Positions 47,707 to 62,524 of a DNA stretch of 64,000 bases are shown here, piece after piece. This DNA is from Leptoclinus maculatus (Eukaryota > Chordata > Actinopteri > Perciformes > Stichaeidae): NCBI GenBank assembly GCA_032191485.1, contig JAVDOI010000136.1, positions 378,501 through 442,500 of the forward strand. Direction: 5' to 3'. The translations under genes were made by a program, and so were the position numbers. The notes under the pieces were generated by a model, which ran no database searches, was not told the origin of the DNA, and saw only the letters and a list, made by a program, of their open reading frames with translations. Every line of letters starts with the position of its first letter. The first letter of the stretch is position 1.

Positions 47707-49359
47707 GTCACTGGTTAAACCGCCACACCAGCGGCCTCAATGACTACGAGCTGTTAAACGTGTCGACTACCACTGGACTGTATCTTAAACCTGAATCAAG
47801 TGAAACCTCTGAGTGTCTTCATGGTGTCTGACGTTGTGTTCATGAACTCAGAGAACAGAGTTGATCATCTAGTGACTTGTAGCTCCTAACGTCTCTCTGG
47901 TGGAGCGTTAGATACATGTTTAGATCTGGACTCTACATACTGGACCACTAGCTGATGTCTTCTACTCACTAATATCAATCAGATCTTAGTTTATACCTGC
48001 TCACCATCAGTGTCTTAGCATTACCATTGTGAGCATGTTAGCATGCCGAACTCAGCATTTAGCTCAGAGCACCGCCGTGTCTAAGTAGAGCCTCGCAGAG
48101 CCACACTAGAGTACAGAAGCTCTACAGTTTTGTGTTTTAAGTTCACTTCCTGTTGGACAGAACGCTGCAGCAGCAGCTTATTAAGAAGAAAGACGTTCAA
48201 CATTCAGCGTCGACGTTGAATGCAGTAATTATTTTCCTTTGACGCTGCAAATGAAACACTTCCCTTGTGAGAAACGTGTCGTTTCAGTGAAGATTAGATG
48301 AACAACGTCGTGAACAGAATAATTCACACTAGTTTCCTCACACGCTCGGCTGAATGCTGCAGCAGCTGAAGGCCGTGACAGAGCGGGTTTTGTCAATGTA
48401 AATGACCTTCACACTGCCCTCATTCAGACCTAAATAGATTGATAATAACTCCTTGTCTCAAGGACGCTCACGGATGGCCGTGACATCTCAATGATACGGG
48501 GCCGAGCGTGCAAGAACAATGTCCGTGTCGAGCGGCTTCTCCCCTGGTTCAGTCTTGGCAGCCGGCGACGTTACGTAACGGGGACCTTCTTAATCAATGA
48601 CCCAGTATTACGAGGAGGGGATCAGATCTCCGTGTTCCCAGCACGAGCTTATCTAAACGTACAGTATCTCGCCATCAGTGGACAAAGAGCGCCGCAGCAC
48701 TTTGGACCTCCGTGCAGTCAGATACGGGACGTTAAATCCAGGCCAATTTATTTATGAAGCACTTTTAACGAAATCAAAGAGTAAATTCACAAGCAGGGGG
48801 AGGAAGGAGTGCTGCTGTTCTAAGCAGGGATCAATAAAGAATCCTGTTATCATTATCAGCATGAACAGTCTCTTTTACGGGCCTCCAGGATGTGTTCTAG
48901 CCAAGGACAATAGGTCAGAGGTCTACAAGGTAACTGGTTCTGGTTCCGGCTAACACAACGTGAATCAGACTAAACACAATCATGTATCATGTTCAGCTTA
49001 TAGATGAAGGTTAGAGTCTTGCTTCTCTATTCGGTGCCTCGAAATCAACAATTTCCAGTAGTTGTAGCTGAATGGGTGCAGAGAGTCACTTATAAATCAT
49101 AACTGTTAGATGGACTATCAATATCTAGGATTGTTCTGGCTCCTGTAGATTCATGGTTCTCTCTGTTGAGATGAATCCTGCAGCAGCGGGGACGGGGACG
49201 GGGACCCTCCACTATCTATTTATTGTTGATACAAAGTTCAGCCTTTCAACCGATTTTATTCAGCCAATTTTAATATATTTAATATATTATTGTATTTTAT
49301 TATATTGTATATATTGTGCATTTTCCATACTTAATATTTCTATTTTATTGTGTAACTTT

Positions 49360-49435
49360 GTTTGCTGCTGTCACAGACAAATTTCCCCATGGGGATGAAT
49401 AAAGTACATATCTAATCTAATCTAATCTAATATTT
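49360..49435 (+). repeat. retroelement 3' tail with (TCTAA)n
   Basis: CAGACAAATTTCCCCATGGG, then GATGAATAAAGTA and repeated TCTAA units, a typical fish LINE/SINE 3' end. Confidence 0.65.
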
Positions 49436-50170
49436 ATGACACTGATTGTTTAGAGTTAAGAAATCGCAAACAAGCCTCAGAAACAATAAAGATGTAAACA
49501 TTGTTCTTTCTTTCACACGCTATATGTTACCCTCAAAGAGAAAAGTATAACATAACATAACATAACACAACATAACGGCTAACTATACAAACAATCAGAC
49601 AAAATAAATAAATAATAGAATAAAATAAATAAAAATAAAAAAACATAAATATTTGTAAGTCTTGTTCTTGGACCACTGAAGTAGAATAAACTTGCTCAGA
49701 AACTGGTATTTTTAAAAACAATTGATTTCAGGATTTAAATAAACAAGTTAAATTAAAACTGTACAGTTTAAGATATTCCCTGAACCAAACCTAAATGTAT
49801 ATTTATATTTATATTTACAAAGGTATACTACTATTATTAATATTGTCTTTTTTATTCATTTAGTTTGTTTAAATGTTGTGATTGTGGGAGGGATATACAA
49901 TAGATATTATGAACTTTTTGTTTTGATTTCTGAGAGGTAACTACTGTAAGGGATCACAAAGTAATAAATAAATGAATTATGAATTAAGAACAGCAGCCTT
50001 ATTCTAAAATCTGAGTTTTGATTATGAGCCTGAGAAGAGGGACAGTTTGTTTTTAACCCATAAAGGAACAAATATTCTTTTAAATCATCTAAAAACATGA
50101 ACAATCAGCTCTAAATGGTTTTCACATCCAGGTGGCATCTAAACATTACTGTTGAGCCCCTCAGCTGTCT

Positions 50171-50555
50171 GAACATGTGATCTATTAGGACACATTGATG
50201 AAGATGAACATGTGATCTATAAGGACACATTGATGAAGATGAACATGTGATCTATAAGGACACATTGATGAAGATGAACATGTGATCTATTAGGACACAT
50301 TGATGAAGATGAACATGTGATCTATTAGGACACATTGATGAAGATGAACATGTGATCTATTAGGACACATTGATGAAGATGAACATGTGATCTATTAGGA
50401 CACATTGATGAAGATGAACATGTGATCTATTAGGACACATTGATGAAGATGAACATATGATCTATTAGGACACATTGATGAAGATGAACATGTGATCTAT
50501 TAGGACACATTGATGAGGATGAACATATGATCTATTAGGACACATTGATGAGGAT
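50171..50555 (+). repeat. 35-bp minisatellite, 11 copies
   Basis: Unit starts GAACATGTGATCTATTAGGA and continues CACATTGATGAAGAT. Units differ by single substitutions (TATTAGG/TATAAGG, CATGTG/CATATG, GAAGAT/GAGGAT). Confidence 0.95.
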
Positions 50556-50639
50556 TAGGTCATGAAGGTCTCTGTTTCTTCTGTGTCCTTGAGCAAGGCA
50601 TTAAGGCTCTCATTGAGAGTAACCAAACACCTTTAAGTA

Positions 50640-50801
50640 GTTTTAAACTGAACATTTATCTGCATGAAGCTTCCCGTGAGTTGACGGTCTTCGCTGAGAC
50701 TGAACTCTCGCTCCGCTTTATTGCCGGCAATAATCGTGCAGCGAGTGTTTAAAACCGGCCGCGTGCTGCAGACGGCGTCACTGCAGGAGGAAGCTGTCGA
50801 G
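50640..50801 (+). promoter_or_regulatory. possible N7 first exon / promoter
   Basis: A CpG-richer block with TTTAAAACCGGCCGCGTGCT and a donor-like TGTCGAG/GTAAAA at 50801 precedes N7 by about 0.9 kb. By analogy with N4-N6 a 5' non-coding exon is expected in this area. There is no good TATA, so this is tentative. Confidence 0.3.
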
Positions 50802-51697
50802 GTAAAAACCGCTTCTCTGTCTGAACGACAACATTTCTGTCTGATTGTTTTCCTACGATGCATGAAATTGATTGACGATCAGATTTAACAATAATCGAAG
50901 ATATTCAAATCTGAAACATTAAAAACCTTCTTGTTACAATTTTTTGTTGCTAGAAAAGGAATCCAGTAATATTGTATTGAAGTAATAATACACGAATGGG
51001 CATCCAGTTATTCATAATCTAATATTTGCCTAAATTTTACATCTTGTTTGGCGCCGAGCCTTTTTATTCTTTTACATGAAGCGATGCAATGTGTCATATT
51101 TAATCTTTGCACCATGTGTTTTATAGTATCACACATATCCTGCATGATCTAATTTACTAAATATGAAACTCTCTGCATCATATCATTATGTAGTTTAAGT
51201 AAAACTAGCCCTTAAAACAACTAAACTCTCATGTTTTGAACAAAATGCAACTTCATACTAGATATTATTTTCATGTAAAGATACAAACTTGTTTATTTAT
51301 TGTTGACGTCACAGATTTCATTTCATTTACATCCGCTCAGACTTCTTTCTTTCACTAATTTATTGTATGATTTTGCATGTTGGTAACTGAGATGATCCTC
51401 ATTTTACCATTTGAACATTACTGGGGTCAAACTTTATGAACGATGTGGAGGAAACACTGCGCTCAGTTTGTCTATGCTACTCTTAAACCCTTCAACTTTT
51501 CTCCCTTTCGTTTTTCTTTTCACAAATATTGTTGTAGAAATAATTATTCGATCAGCTTCCAAAGGAGGAGGCGACCGCTCAACCCTCGCCCAGTGTTTCA
51601 TTACTTTTGTACGTTTGATGAGTTTTGTGTCAAACTGAATTCCCCGGGCTGCTGACATGCCGGTTGTGTTGTTGTTGTTGTTGTTGTTGTTGTCCAG

Positions 51698-53675
51698 ATG
51701 AGGTGGTGTGTCGCTGTTGTCTTGGTGGTGCTGCAGCTCTGCAGCCCAGCGCTGCAGTCTGACCCGCTGCTCTACGTCGCCCAGCTGCAGGACGGGAGAG
51801 AACAACCCAGCAGTGAGTCTCATTAGCATGAATTAATAACATGCTCATGCTTCACCTGTCAACGTATCCTCACACAACGACTCTGACATCTTACGATAAC
51901 TTACTCCTCATTTCTCGTGCGATCGTTCCTCTTCTTTGCATGAACGCAGTCTTTTCAAAGTAAACTTCTGTCCCCACAGGAAACAACTTAGTTAAGTTTA
52001 GGCAACAAATATACTTAGTTAAAGAAAAGTATGCAAGTTTCGTGACAAATAAATCAACGTTGAACAAACAAGATGGAAAGGTCGCTGTTTGTTGGACCCG
52101 TCTACGAATTACGACGCATTCTTTTTCGTAGGTGTAGCTCCGAATGCTGAAGACCAGCCTGCACCTTTGCATCAAGGTTCATGAAAACCGGGCCGGTAGT
52201 TTTTTTTTCCGTAATCCTGCTGTCAAACAAACGAACCGAAGTGAAAACATAACCTCCTTGGCCGGTGTAATACCAACACACAGGCCACTTTATGACAGTG
52301 GCTGACCAAAACATGACATTTTGAGTCACGATATACCTGCTTCCATTTGCATGTCGTGCATCTGGCATTCCCTCAAACTGTCAGTCAAGTGCATCCTTGA
52401 AAATCTATGCTAGACATCCGCAAGAAGCAGGTATCGGTGTTCGCGAAAATCTCAAGATTTCAAAGAAGATATTCTAGAGACGGACAGGAAACATTGGCCT
52501 TCATTTGATTAAGACGACATACTGTTTTTATTTAGAATTGTTTATATTGTAGGATTTAAAACCAGTTTCTTCCCGTCGTTCCAGAGCCATGGCTGAACCC
52601 CACGCTGGAAGATGTTGTCCCTTCCCGGGAAGTCATCCAACCTCCTGAAATCACAGAGATCCCAGAAACCGAGACGACCTCTCACTCCTCCCCCATGTTC
52701 GGTGAACACGCCAACCTCAAGTGGGTGACGTGGGACGGCCAGCTCCCAAACGGCACGGTCGCCATCTTCAACGGCTACACCGAACGCACCGACTACGTGT
52801 GCAAAGTCAACTGCGAGGCCGGCTTCTACTCGCCCAGCCAAGGGAACGTCTGCCGGTACCCGTACGCCGACAAGGAGTACGCGTCCTCCAAGTTTGAAAT
52901 GCTGGTCAACGTGGACCACTTTGAGTTCCTGGAGTGGGTTGAAGAGTCGTACGGGTCGGTCCCGGGTTACGCCGTCAAAACCTGCCCGGACTCGGACATC
53001 TTTGTGGGCAAAAACAAGTACGGTCTCGGCAAAGTGGTGAGCCAACACGAGGCCTTCTTCCTCCCCTGGGAGGGCGATGAGTACTGGTACAAGAGCTACC
53101 AGGTTCTCGCCATCAACAGAGACGGCTACAGCCAGCACATCTCTCACGTGGTGTACGGCATCGACCAGATGGAGCTCTTCCACCATCCTCCCGAGGCCCT
53201 GCAGCTCGCCAAAGTCACCAACCTGGAGTGCAGATCCGTGGCGAAGACGGTGACACTGGAGAAGACCAGCTCGGTGGGGAAGACCTGGGACATCGGCAGA
53301 GAGACCCGCAACGGCTCCGTCTCCACCATGCAGGCCAAGGTGCCCATCCTCGGCCCGGGGACCGTGGACTTCACCAAAGAGCAGAAGGTGACCTTCTCGG
53401 AGGGGACCAGCGTGGTGGACTCCATCGGTCACTCCGTCTCCGTGGAGCTGCTGGTCCCGCCCAACCACTCGTGCTCCGTGAGGATGGAAGGCAGGAAGAT
53501 GACGGCCGACATCCCGTTCACCGGCAGGCTGAGCAGGACCAACCGCAACGGAGACACCCACTGGACGTACATCACGGGCATCTACGACGGCGTGAGCGTC
53601 GGCGAGATCAACGCCGTGGTGGAGAGGTGTCAGCCGGTGACGGACGCCGTCCCCTGCTCCCCAACTCAAGACTGA
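51698..53675 (+). CDS. N7: natterin-like protein, GC-rich member with distinct leader
   Basis: Two coding exons: leader 51698-51812 and effector 52585-53675, giving 401 residues. The leader begins MRWCVAVVLVVLQLCSPALQ, a good signal peptide but not the MKLSV type of the others. It continues about 18 residues (LLYVAQLQDGREQPS) to a phase-1 donor GTGAGT. A (GTT)n tract runs up to the acceptor TGTCCAG that abuts the ATG. The effector exon has the N1/N4 length. The linker WLNPTLEDVVPSREV is rich in P, E and T; DM9 repeats start at LKWVTWDGQLPNG; the pore domain keeps NHSCSVRMEGRKM and ends CQPVTDAVPCSPTQD. Codon use is strongly GC, like N6. It is the last natterin gene before ptrh1. A long antisense open frame here is a by-product of GC-rich codons. 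Confidence 0.92.
51870..52075 (+). repeat. dispersed element in N7 intron (relative of the 62.5 kb array)
   Basis: GAACGCAGTCTTTTCAAAGT, CACAGGAAACAACTTAGTTA, AGTTTAGGCAACAAATATAC and GTGACAAATAAATCAACG are the same blocks in the same order as at 1775-2115, with only about two copies of the amplifiable core. Confidence 0.7.
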
Positions 53676-53690
53676 GGACTTCAAAAGTTA

Positions 53691-53696
53691 AATAAA
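53691..53696 (+). terminator. poly(A) signal of N7
   Basis: AATAAA 15 nt after the stop, with another at 53708. The 3' UTR would be very short. Confidence 0.7.
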
Positions 53697-54230
53697 ACTG
53701 TTTTCAAAATAAAATACAATCATGAATGTAAAGGCGTTTCTTTGTATTATTTTAATTTTTTAGGACAGTTACTTACCTTGAAAGTAATTTTTTCAGTTAT
53801 TTAATGTCTAAACTATTTTTTAATCCCTTGTGTCTAAAGATATGGCATCAATATTTCATAATTACATTGAAAGAAAACACACAAAAAATATCAATATTAC
53901 AGGGCATCATCTTACAAAAAAGTTAAATAAAATACTATCATGAACGTAAAAGCATTTATTTGTTTTGTCTTCATTTTACTGAGATTTTTTAGGACAGTTA
54001 CTTCCACCTTGAAAGTATTTTTTTCAGTTATTTAATTTATTACTTGACCAGTTACAACGCTGAACTATTTTTTAAATCCCTTGAAGTAAACGTGTCTGAA
54101 GATATGGCATCAATATTTTGTAATAACATTGAAATAAAATACCAGAAAATATCAATGTAACAGGGAAATATCGAACTGAAAGAAATGATAAATTAAATAA
54201 AAAATAAAGTAAATTAGAAACAACACAAAA
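53697..54230 (+). repeat. tandem duplication of the N7 3' flank
   Basis: Copy 1 (about 53700-53920) and copy 2 (about 53925-54165) share AATCATGAA(T/C)GTAAA, TTTTTAGGACAGTTACTT, TTTTTTCAGTTATTTAAT and GATATGGCATCAATATTT in order. Copy 2 is slightly longer. No coding sequence. Confidence 0.8.
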
Positions 54231-55117
54231 CCATTGATTATTTGTATACAATATTTATTAAATTCAGTCACTCAACAGTTCTCATTAAACCATGCAAACC
54301 TGTGTATATATATATATATTATAGTGAGGGTTAAAAGTGGTTTATTTTGATATACTATACATCACTTCAGTGACAGGATAAGTAATACTTAGACAGTAAA
54401 TACATATATTTGTATATTAGGACCAGGCCACCACCAAGGCCCAATTAATTGCAAATGAGTTGCTAATAACAGACTAAACTCTGCCAATGTTCTTTTAAGA
54501 GTCCCACAGTGATCTACTACAGCAGGTGATTTGATGAACTGCTGAATGTTTCTGTTGCTTCTCAATAAATACACGTGGTGTAATGCTCCGTCCCCCCGCT
54601 GGGTGGTGCTGTAGGCCAACAGAGGAGGAAGTACCGGGACACTCGTCGTCTTTGTAGCTCTCGTTGACTTACAGCAGAGCGGCTCGACAGGACGACCGGC
54701 TGCTGTGACCTCACATGAGACCCGAGAACAGCTTAGAACTCAACATAAACTCCGTTTGTTTGTCAGCCTCTCCGGGTTTTAACGTATTTAACGGTTGTTT
54801 CTTACGTGTGTCCGTTGGTGTTGAGCTTGTCTTTGAGTTAGCCAACGAGCTACATGAAGCTAACCTTAGCAAGCTAAGCTAAGCTAAGCTACTTCCACAC
54901 AGTTGTGACACAAATACAATGTAAAAGAAAAAAGGAGTTTCAGATAACTAAATTAGGCAAAATACAGATAAATATATATCACAGCAAAATACCGATGAAT
55001 ACAGATGAATCTTAAGTTGAAGTATATTGAATCCCATTCATAAATCCGTGTATTTAAATAGTGACCATGAAGGTGTTCTGATAGTAAACGTTGCTTCATC
55101 ATCAGCTGACTTCATCC
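54231..55117 (+). promoter_or_regulatory. spacer and presumed 5' region of ptrh1
   Basis: The first part is AT-rich. From about 54590 there is a CpG-richer stretch (GTACCGGGACACTCGTCGTC, AGCGGCTCGACAGGACGACC) that could hold the ptrh1 transcription start. No TATA is evident, as expected for a housekeeping gene. The start site and any 5' non-coding exon are not resolved. Confidence 0.35.
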
Positions 55118-58932
<3,815 letters not shown>

Positions 58933-59185
58933 AGCTCCAGAACATGAACCACCTACTGAGACACGTTGCTGCAGATCAAGACGAAGGATCCTTCAGCCGG
59001 AGCCGAGGTTTGACCACAAAGAACCACAATTGACCACAAAGAACTCTGTGGTTGTTTGTCACTGTGTGGATTTTGAAGCTCATACTGATGCAGGTTTATT
59101 ATTATCATTATCATTTATTGTGATTGAAATGATGACTGTAGAGGACTGCTGCCTTGCTGTAAATAAAGAAGTAAATATGTCATTA
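58933..59185 (+). terminator. ptrh1 3' UTR and poly(A) signal
   Basis: AATAAA at 59162-59167 lies about 230 nt after the stop, within TTGCTGTAAATAAAGAAG, and fits a standard 3' end. Confidence 0.7.
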
Positions 59186-59264
59186 CAATGGCACCATTAC
59201 AGCGTGTCGTGTGATACCTTACAGAGAAGTTACTCCTCGTCCATCAACACAAGTCAAGTTAAGC

Positions 59265-59345
59265 TCGTTACATGAATACAGTCTTTTCAAAATAAACCTC
59301 CGTCTTCACGAGAATCAACTTCGTCAGGTTTAGGGAGAGAAGGTG
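59265..59345 (+). repeat. fragment of the 62.5 kb parent element
   Basis: CATGAATACAGTCTTTTCAA, AATAAACCTCCGTCTTCACG and GTCAGGTTTAGG repeat the left half of the element at 1775-2115. Confidence 0.65.
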
Positions 59346-60839
59346 AAAGTATAGCGTAGGACTGGTTCCTGGGTTCACACACATGTACTCTGATACTGAT
59401 CTGTGATCAGCTGCTCTCAGAGGATTCATCAGTAATCTGTATCACAGGGGACACAACTCTTTAAGACCAGACCTCTGTTGGCTTCATTCTCTACTCGAGG
59501 AAACGCGTCTAACAGCAGCAGTTTGAGTGCATTGTATGAGGGGTGCGCATGTCTTATTTGATACCGACATGACAGACAATCATCAGAACAACAGCGCGTG
59601 AGGAGGCGCTTTAAGTGAAACAGACTGGAGAGTCAAACAGGAAGGAAACAACAAAACGCTCTTTTCTTGAAGCTCAATTTCTCCTCTTTTGTACGGAGAA
59701 GTGGCGGCGAGCAGACGGTTCCCCTCACATCCTGCTCTCTTCCATCTTGTGAGTCTTTTGGCTAAAAAGAAAAAACAACCATATTGATTCCCCCCCCCGC
59801 CTTCTTTTCCCGATTGTCACACTAATTACACTCTTCATCAATTAGGCGACTTTAATGAGTTGCATACAGTCAAGAGGCGCAATGCGTTCTCTCACACAGC
59901 AGAGGATGCCGGAGGAGGTGTGTGTGTGTGTGTGGGGGGGGGGGGAGAAAGAAAAGAGCATATAAAACAGCGGAAAAGAGGCCGCTGAATGAGGGGAATC
60001 AATACAAAGGAGGCCGGTAGATTGCGATGGAGGGCTGAGGAAGAAAGGCAGGCGAGAAACAAAAGGGGCCAAACATTGTTTAGAGCCGGTTTGTTTGAGG
60101 CCTTCTGTCCCGCTGCAGCTCAGAGTCACAATGGCTGCAGGGACACACTTGTGGACATGAGGAGGAGGGGGCACACACACACACACACACACACACTCTG
60201 AACCCCCCCCCCCCCCCGTTGAGCCTCCATCGGGCCACTTTCCCAGCCCTCCTTCTCGCTGGTCAGCAAGCTTCACCGACGGCTTTCAATAACTTTTCTT
60301 CTTCAGGAGGTCAGAGGTCAGCAGTGGGGCTGGACACCTGGACCCTAAAATTTATTCAGGAATGGGACCCCCCCCCCACCGCCACGCACTATGGCCGGGC
60401 GTAGCTGGGCCAACAGTGGCCTGGTGGGGGGTCTTCCCACAGTGGTGCTAACTCTGCAGAAACACAAAACAAGCCCACTGATGACTGAGGAGGATGATGA
60501 GGAAGAGCTAATGGAACATACACACATTCACACTCTTAAAGCTCTAATCGGTATTTTTAAGCCACGATGGCGGCGTTGCTCCAGTGATCTCGATGTCGTG
60601 ACGTTGGTCAGTTCGCCACTTTGGTCTCCGACTGAAATATCTCGACATCTAAGAAACAAAATGTGGTTCAGACGTTCATGGTCCCCACTGCCAACGTCCT
60701 ACTGGCTTTTGCTCCAGTTCCACCATGAGGTTGACGTTTGTGGTTTTTATTTAAACATCTCAACTATTAGATGGATTGTTGTAAAAATGAGTTCCTAAGA
60801 ATGAATTCTCAGGACTTTGGTCATACTTAAGGCCTTTAG
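59346..60839. other. intergenic, simple-sequence rich, no gene seen
   Basis: Contains G-runs and C-runs (59934-59944, 60205-60217, 60368-60377), short (GT)n and (CA)n tracts, and a dispersed-repeat-like block at 60600-60820 (CCACCATGAGGTTGACGTTT). The open frames of 100-144 codons include these low-complexity tracts and show no domain. Confidence 0.45.
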
Positions 60840-61330
60840 ACCAGGCGGCAACCTCCGGGTCTGCCGAGTGAAGCCAATGAGGAAGTGTCTTAAACCTGCA
60901 TTCTCTCTAGTGTCCACCAGGGGGCGACTCCTCTGGTTGTATAGAAGTCTATGAGAAAATGACTCTACTTCTCTCTTGATTTATTACCTCAGTAAACATT
61001 GTAAACATGAGTTTATGGTCTCAATCTCTAGTTTCAAGTCTTCTTCAATACAGCATGATGTTCATTTAGTACATTATGGTCCATTTAGAGTCAAACAGAC
61101 CATAAAGCAGGGGATGCTTTAGGGGCGGGGCTTACTGTGATTGACAGGTCTCTATGACTATGAGCATCTACGTCACTCCTCCACATTCCAAATATGGTAA
61201 CTTCCGTTCATTGGTTGCAACAAAAACAACATGGCGACGGCAAAATCGCCGAACTGTAGGCTTCATAACATCAGTCCACAAACCGATGGGTGACGTCACG
61301 ATGACTACGTCCACTTCTTATAAAGTGATT
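60840..61330 (-). repeat. dispersed repeat family R1, copy 3 of 3 (inverted)
   Basis: Reverse-complement match to 22130-22700: CTCTAGTGTCCACCAGGGGG, CAGTAAACATTGTAAACATG, then CCGATGGGTGACGTCACGAT. The middle part differs from copy 2. Confidence 0.75.
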
Positions 61331-62524
61331 TATGATTTATGACGAATAAACGAACACGAAAATACAAAATACTTGACTTTGAATATTATATGTGTTGGGC
61401 TTTTATTGCGAAAAGGTAAGAATGTAAATAAGGTTATACTGTATGTAAATGCATGCATATATATAATATGTCTTACATTGACTCATAGTTTCTCGATGGC
61501 CCAGAATAGTGACCTTAGCGAGCTTCATGTTATATTTATCCCCATTAGTCTTCAGATAAACCCTCATGATGTCCCTTTAATATTCCTGCAAGGACTGAAC
61601 AGCACTTTGTAGTGACCTTAATGTATTTGATCTCCTGCTGTATTACTGTAATGTCCCAGTAGGGACCTGTAGTGTCCTTCAGTATCACTAAACTGTCTTT
61701 TTTTATGTTTTTTTGAAGCCGTCATGGTTTCCCACTGCAGAGCTGGTGTGTTTCAGTGAATCCGGGGTCCTTCTTCTCATTCGTGTCTTCTCGATGAGCA
61801 AGCATTAACGCGTCCCTTCTCCCCTTTCATAGCCATAATCTCCACTGATCTCGGGCCTCCTGCACTAAATTATTCTTGCAGGGCCGTGAAAAGGCAGCAG
61901 CGGGGCCCTTTAAGAGGCAAATGAGCATCCAAACGTGCAAAGATGTTCCCAGCAACGGAAACGTTAGCTCACCGAACACACAGCCGAGCAGGGCAGAGGG
62001 AATCCGCCGAGGGAAGGGTCCGCCATCGCCCTGAAGGCAAAGCCTGCTGGGTAATTTATCCTTTAACCCCTTGTCTAACTGTTTACATTCGACTTAAAGC
62101 TGATGGTTCTGTACAGCAAAAAGATTCTCATGCTGGATTATCACCGTGTGATGTCAGTTTGAGAAGCCCACACATTCTTATCAAGATCTCATTGTTTCAT
62201 ACCCAAAATCACAAGTGTTATTACAAGAATTATGTTCTCATGATTGTTTAAAGCTTCATGTACAGCACCTGAAACCCAAAGTGAAGAAGTTCCTCATGGT
62301 GAGAAAATGTTAAACGGGCGAGTGAAAGAGGGAAATATTTAGGTATATTTAAGCTTTTAACGTAGCTCAGCATCTCCACGTTTTTCATCCATCTCGAATG
62401 CAGGAAGTAGTTCGCCCTTTATGTAGAATATGATACGATACGCAAGATGTCTTACTTTACTAGTTACTCATCATTTTTCATGTGTTTTTTTCTACGCATA
62501 CTTCCTTGTTCATGATTAAGTGGT
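61331..62524. other. intergenic, no gene seen
   Basis: No exon, RNA gene or clear repeat recognised except the last 100 bp (from about 62420), which match the flank of the dispersed parent element (ATGATACGATACGCAAGATG, CATCATTTTTCATGTGTTTT). Confidence 0.4.

Larger units (their letters stand above)
46430..50170. other. intergenic spacer between N6 and N7
   Basis: I see no recognisable gene. It contains two unusual inverted repeats (47509-47536 and 47554-47706), a dispersed TGTTAGCATG block near 48030, a retroelement-like tail at 49360-49435, and a GC-richer stretch at 48460-48760 with open frames but no identifiable domain. Confidence 0.45.

Noticed and set aside
50171..50555. CRISPR-like regular repeat array
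   Set aside because: The 35-bp units are contiguous without unique spacers; this is a minisatellite in a vertebrate genome.
52542..53684. 380-codon antisense frame over N7
   Set aside because: It mirrors the GC-rich N7 exon; antisense frames without stops are expected when third positions are G/C. It has no signal peptide or domain.
59842..60276. 144-codon minus-strand frame near 60 kb
   Set aside because: Made largely of (GT)n, (CA)n and poly-G/C tracts; no conserved domain or splice context.
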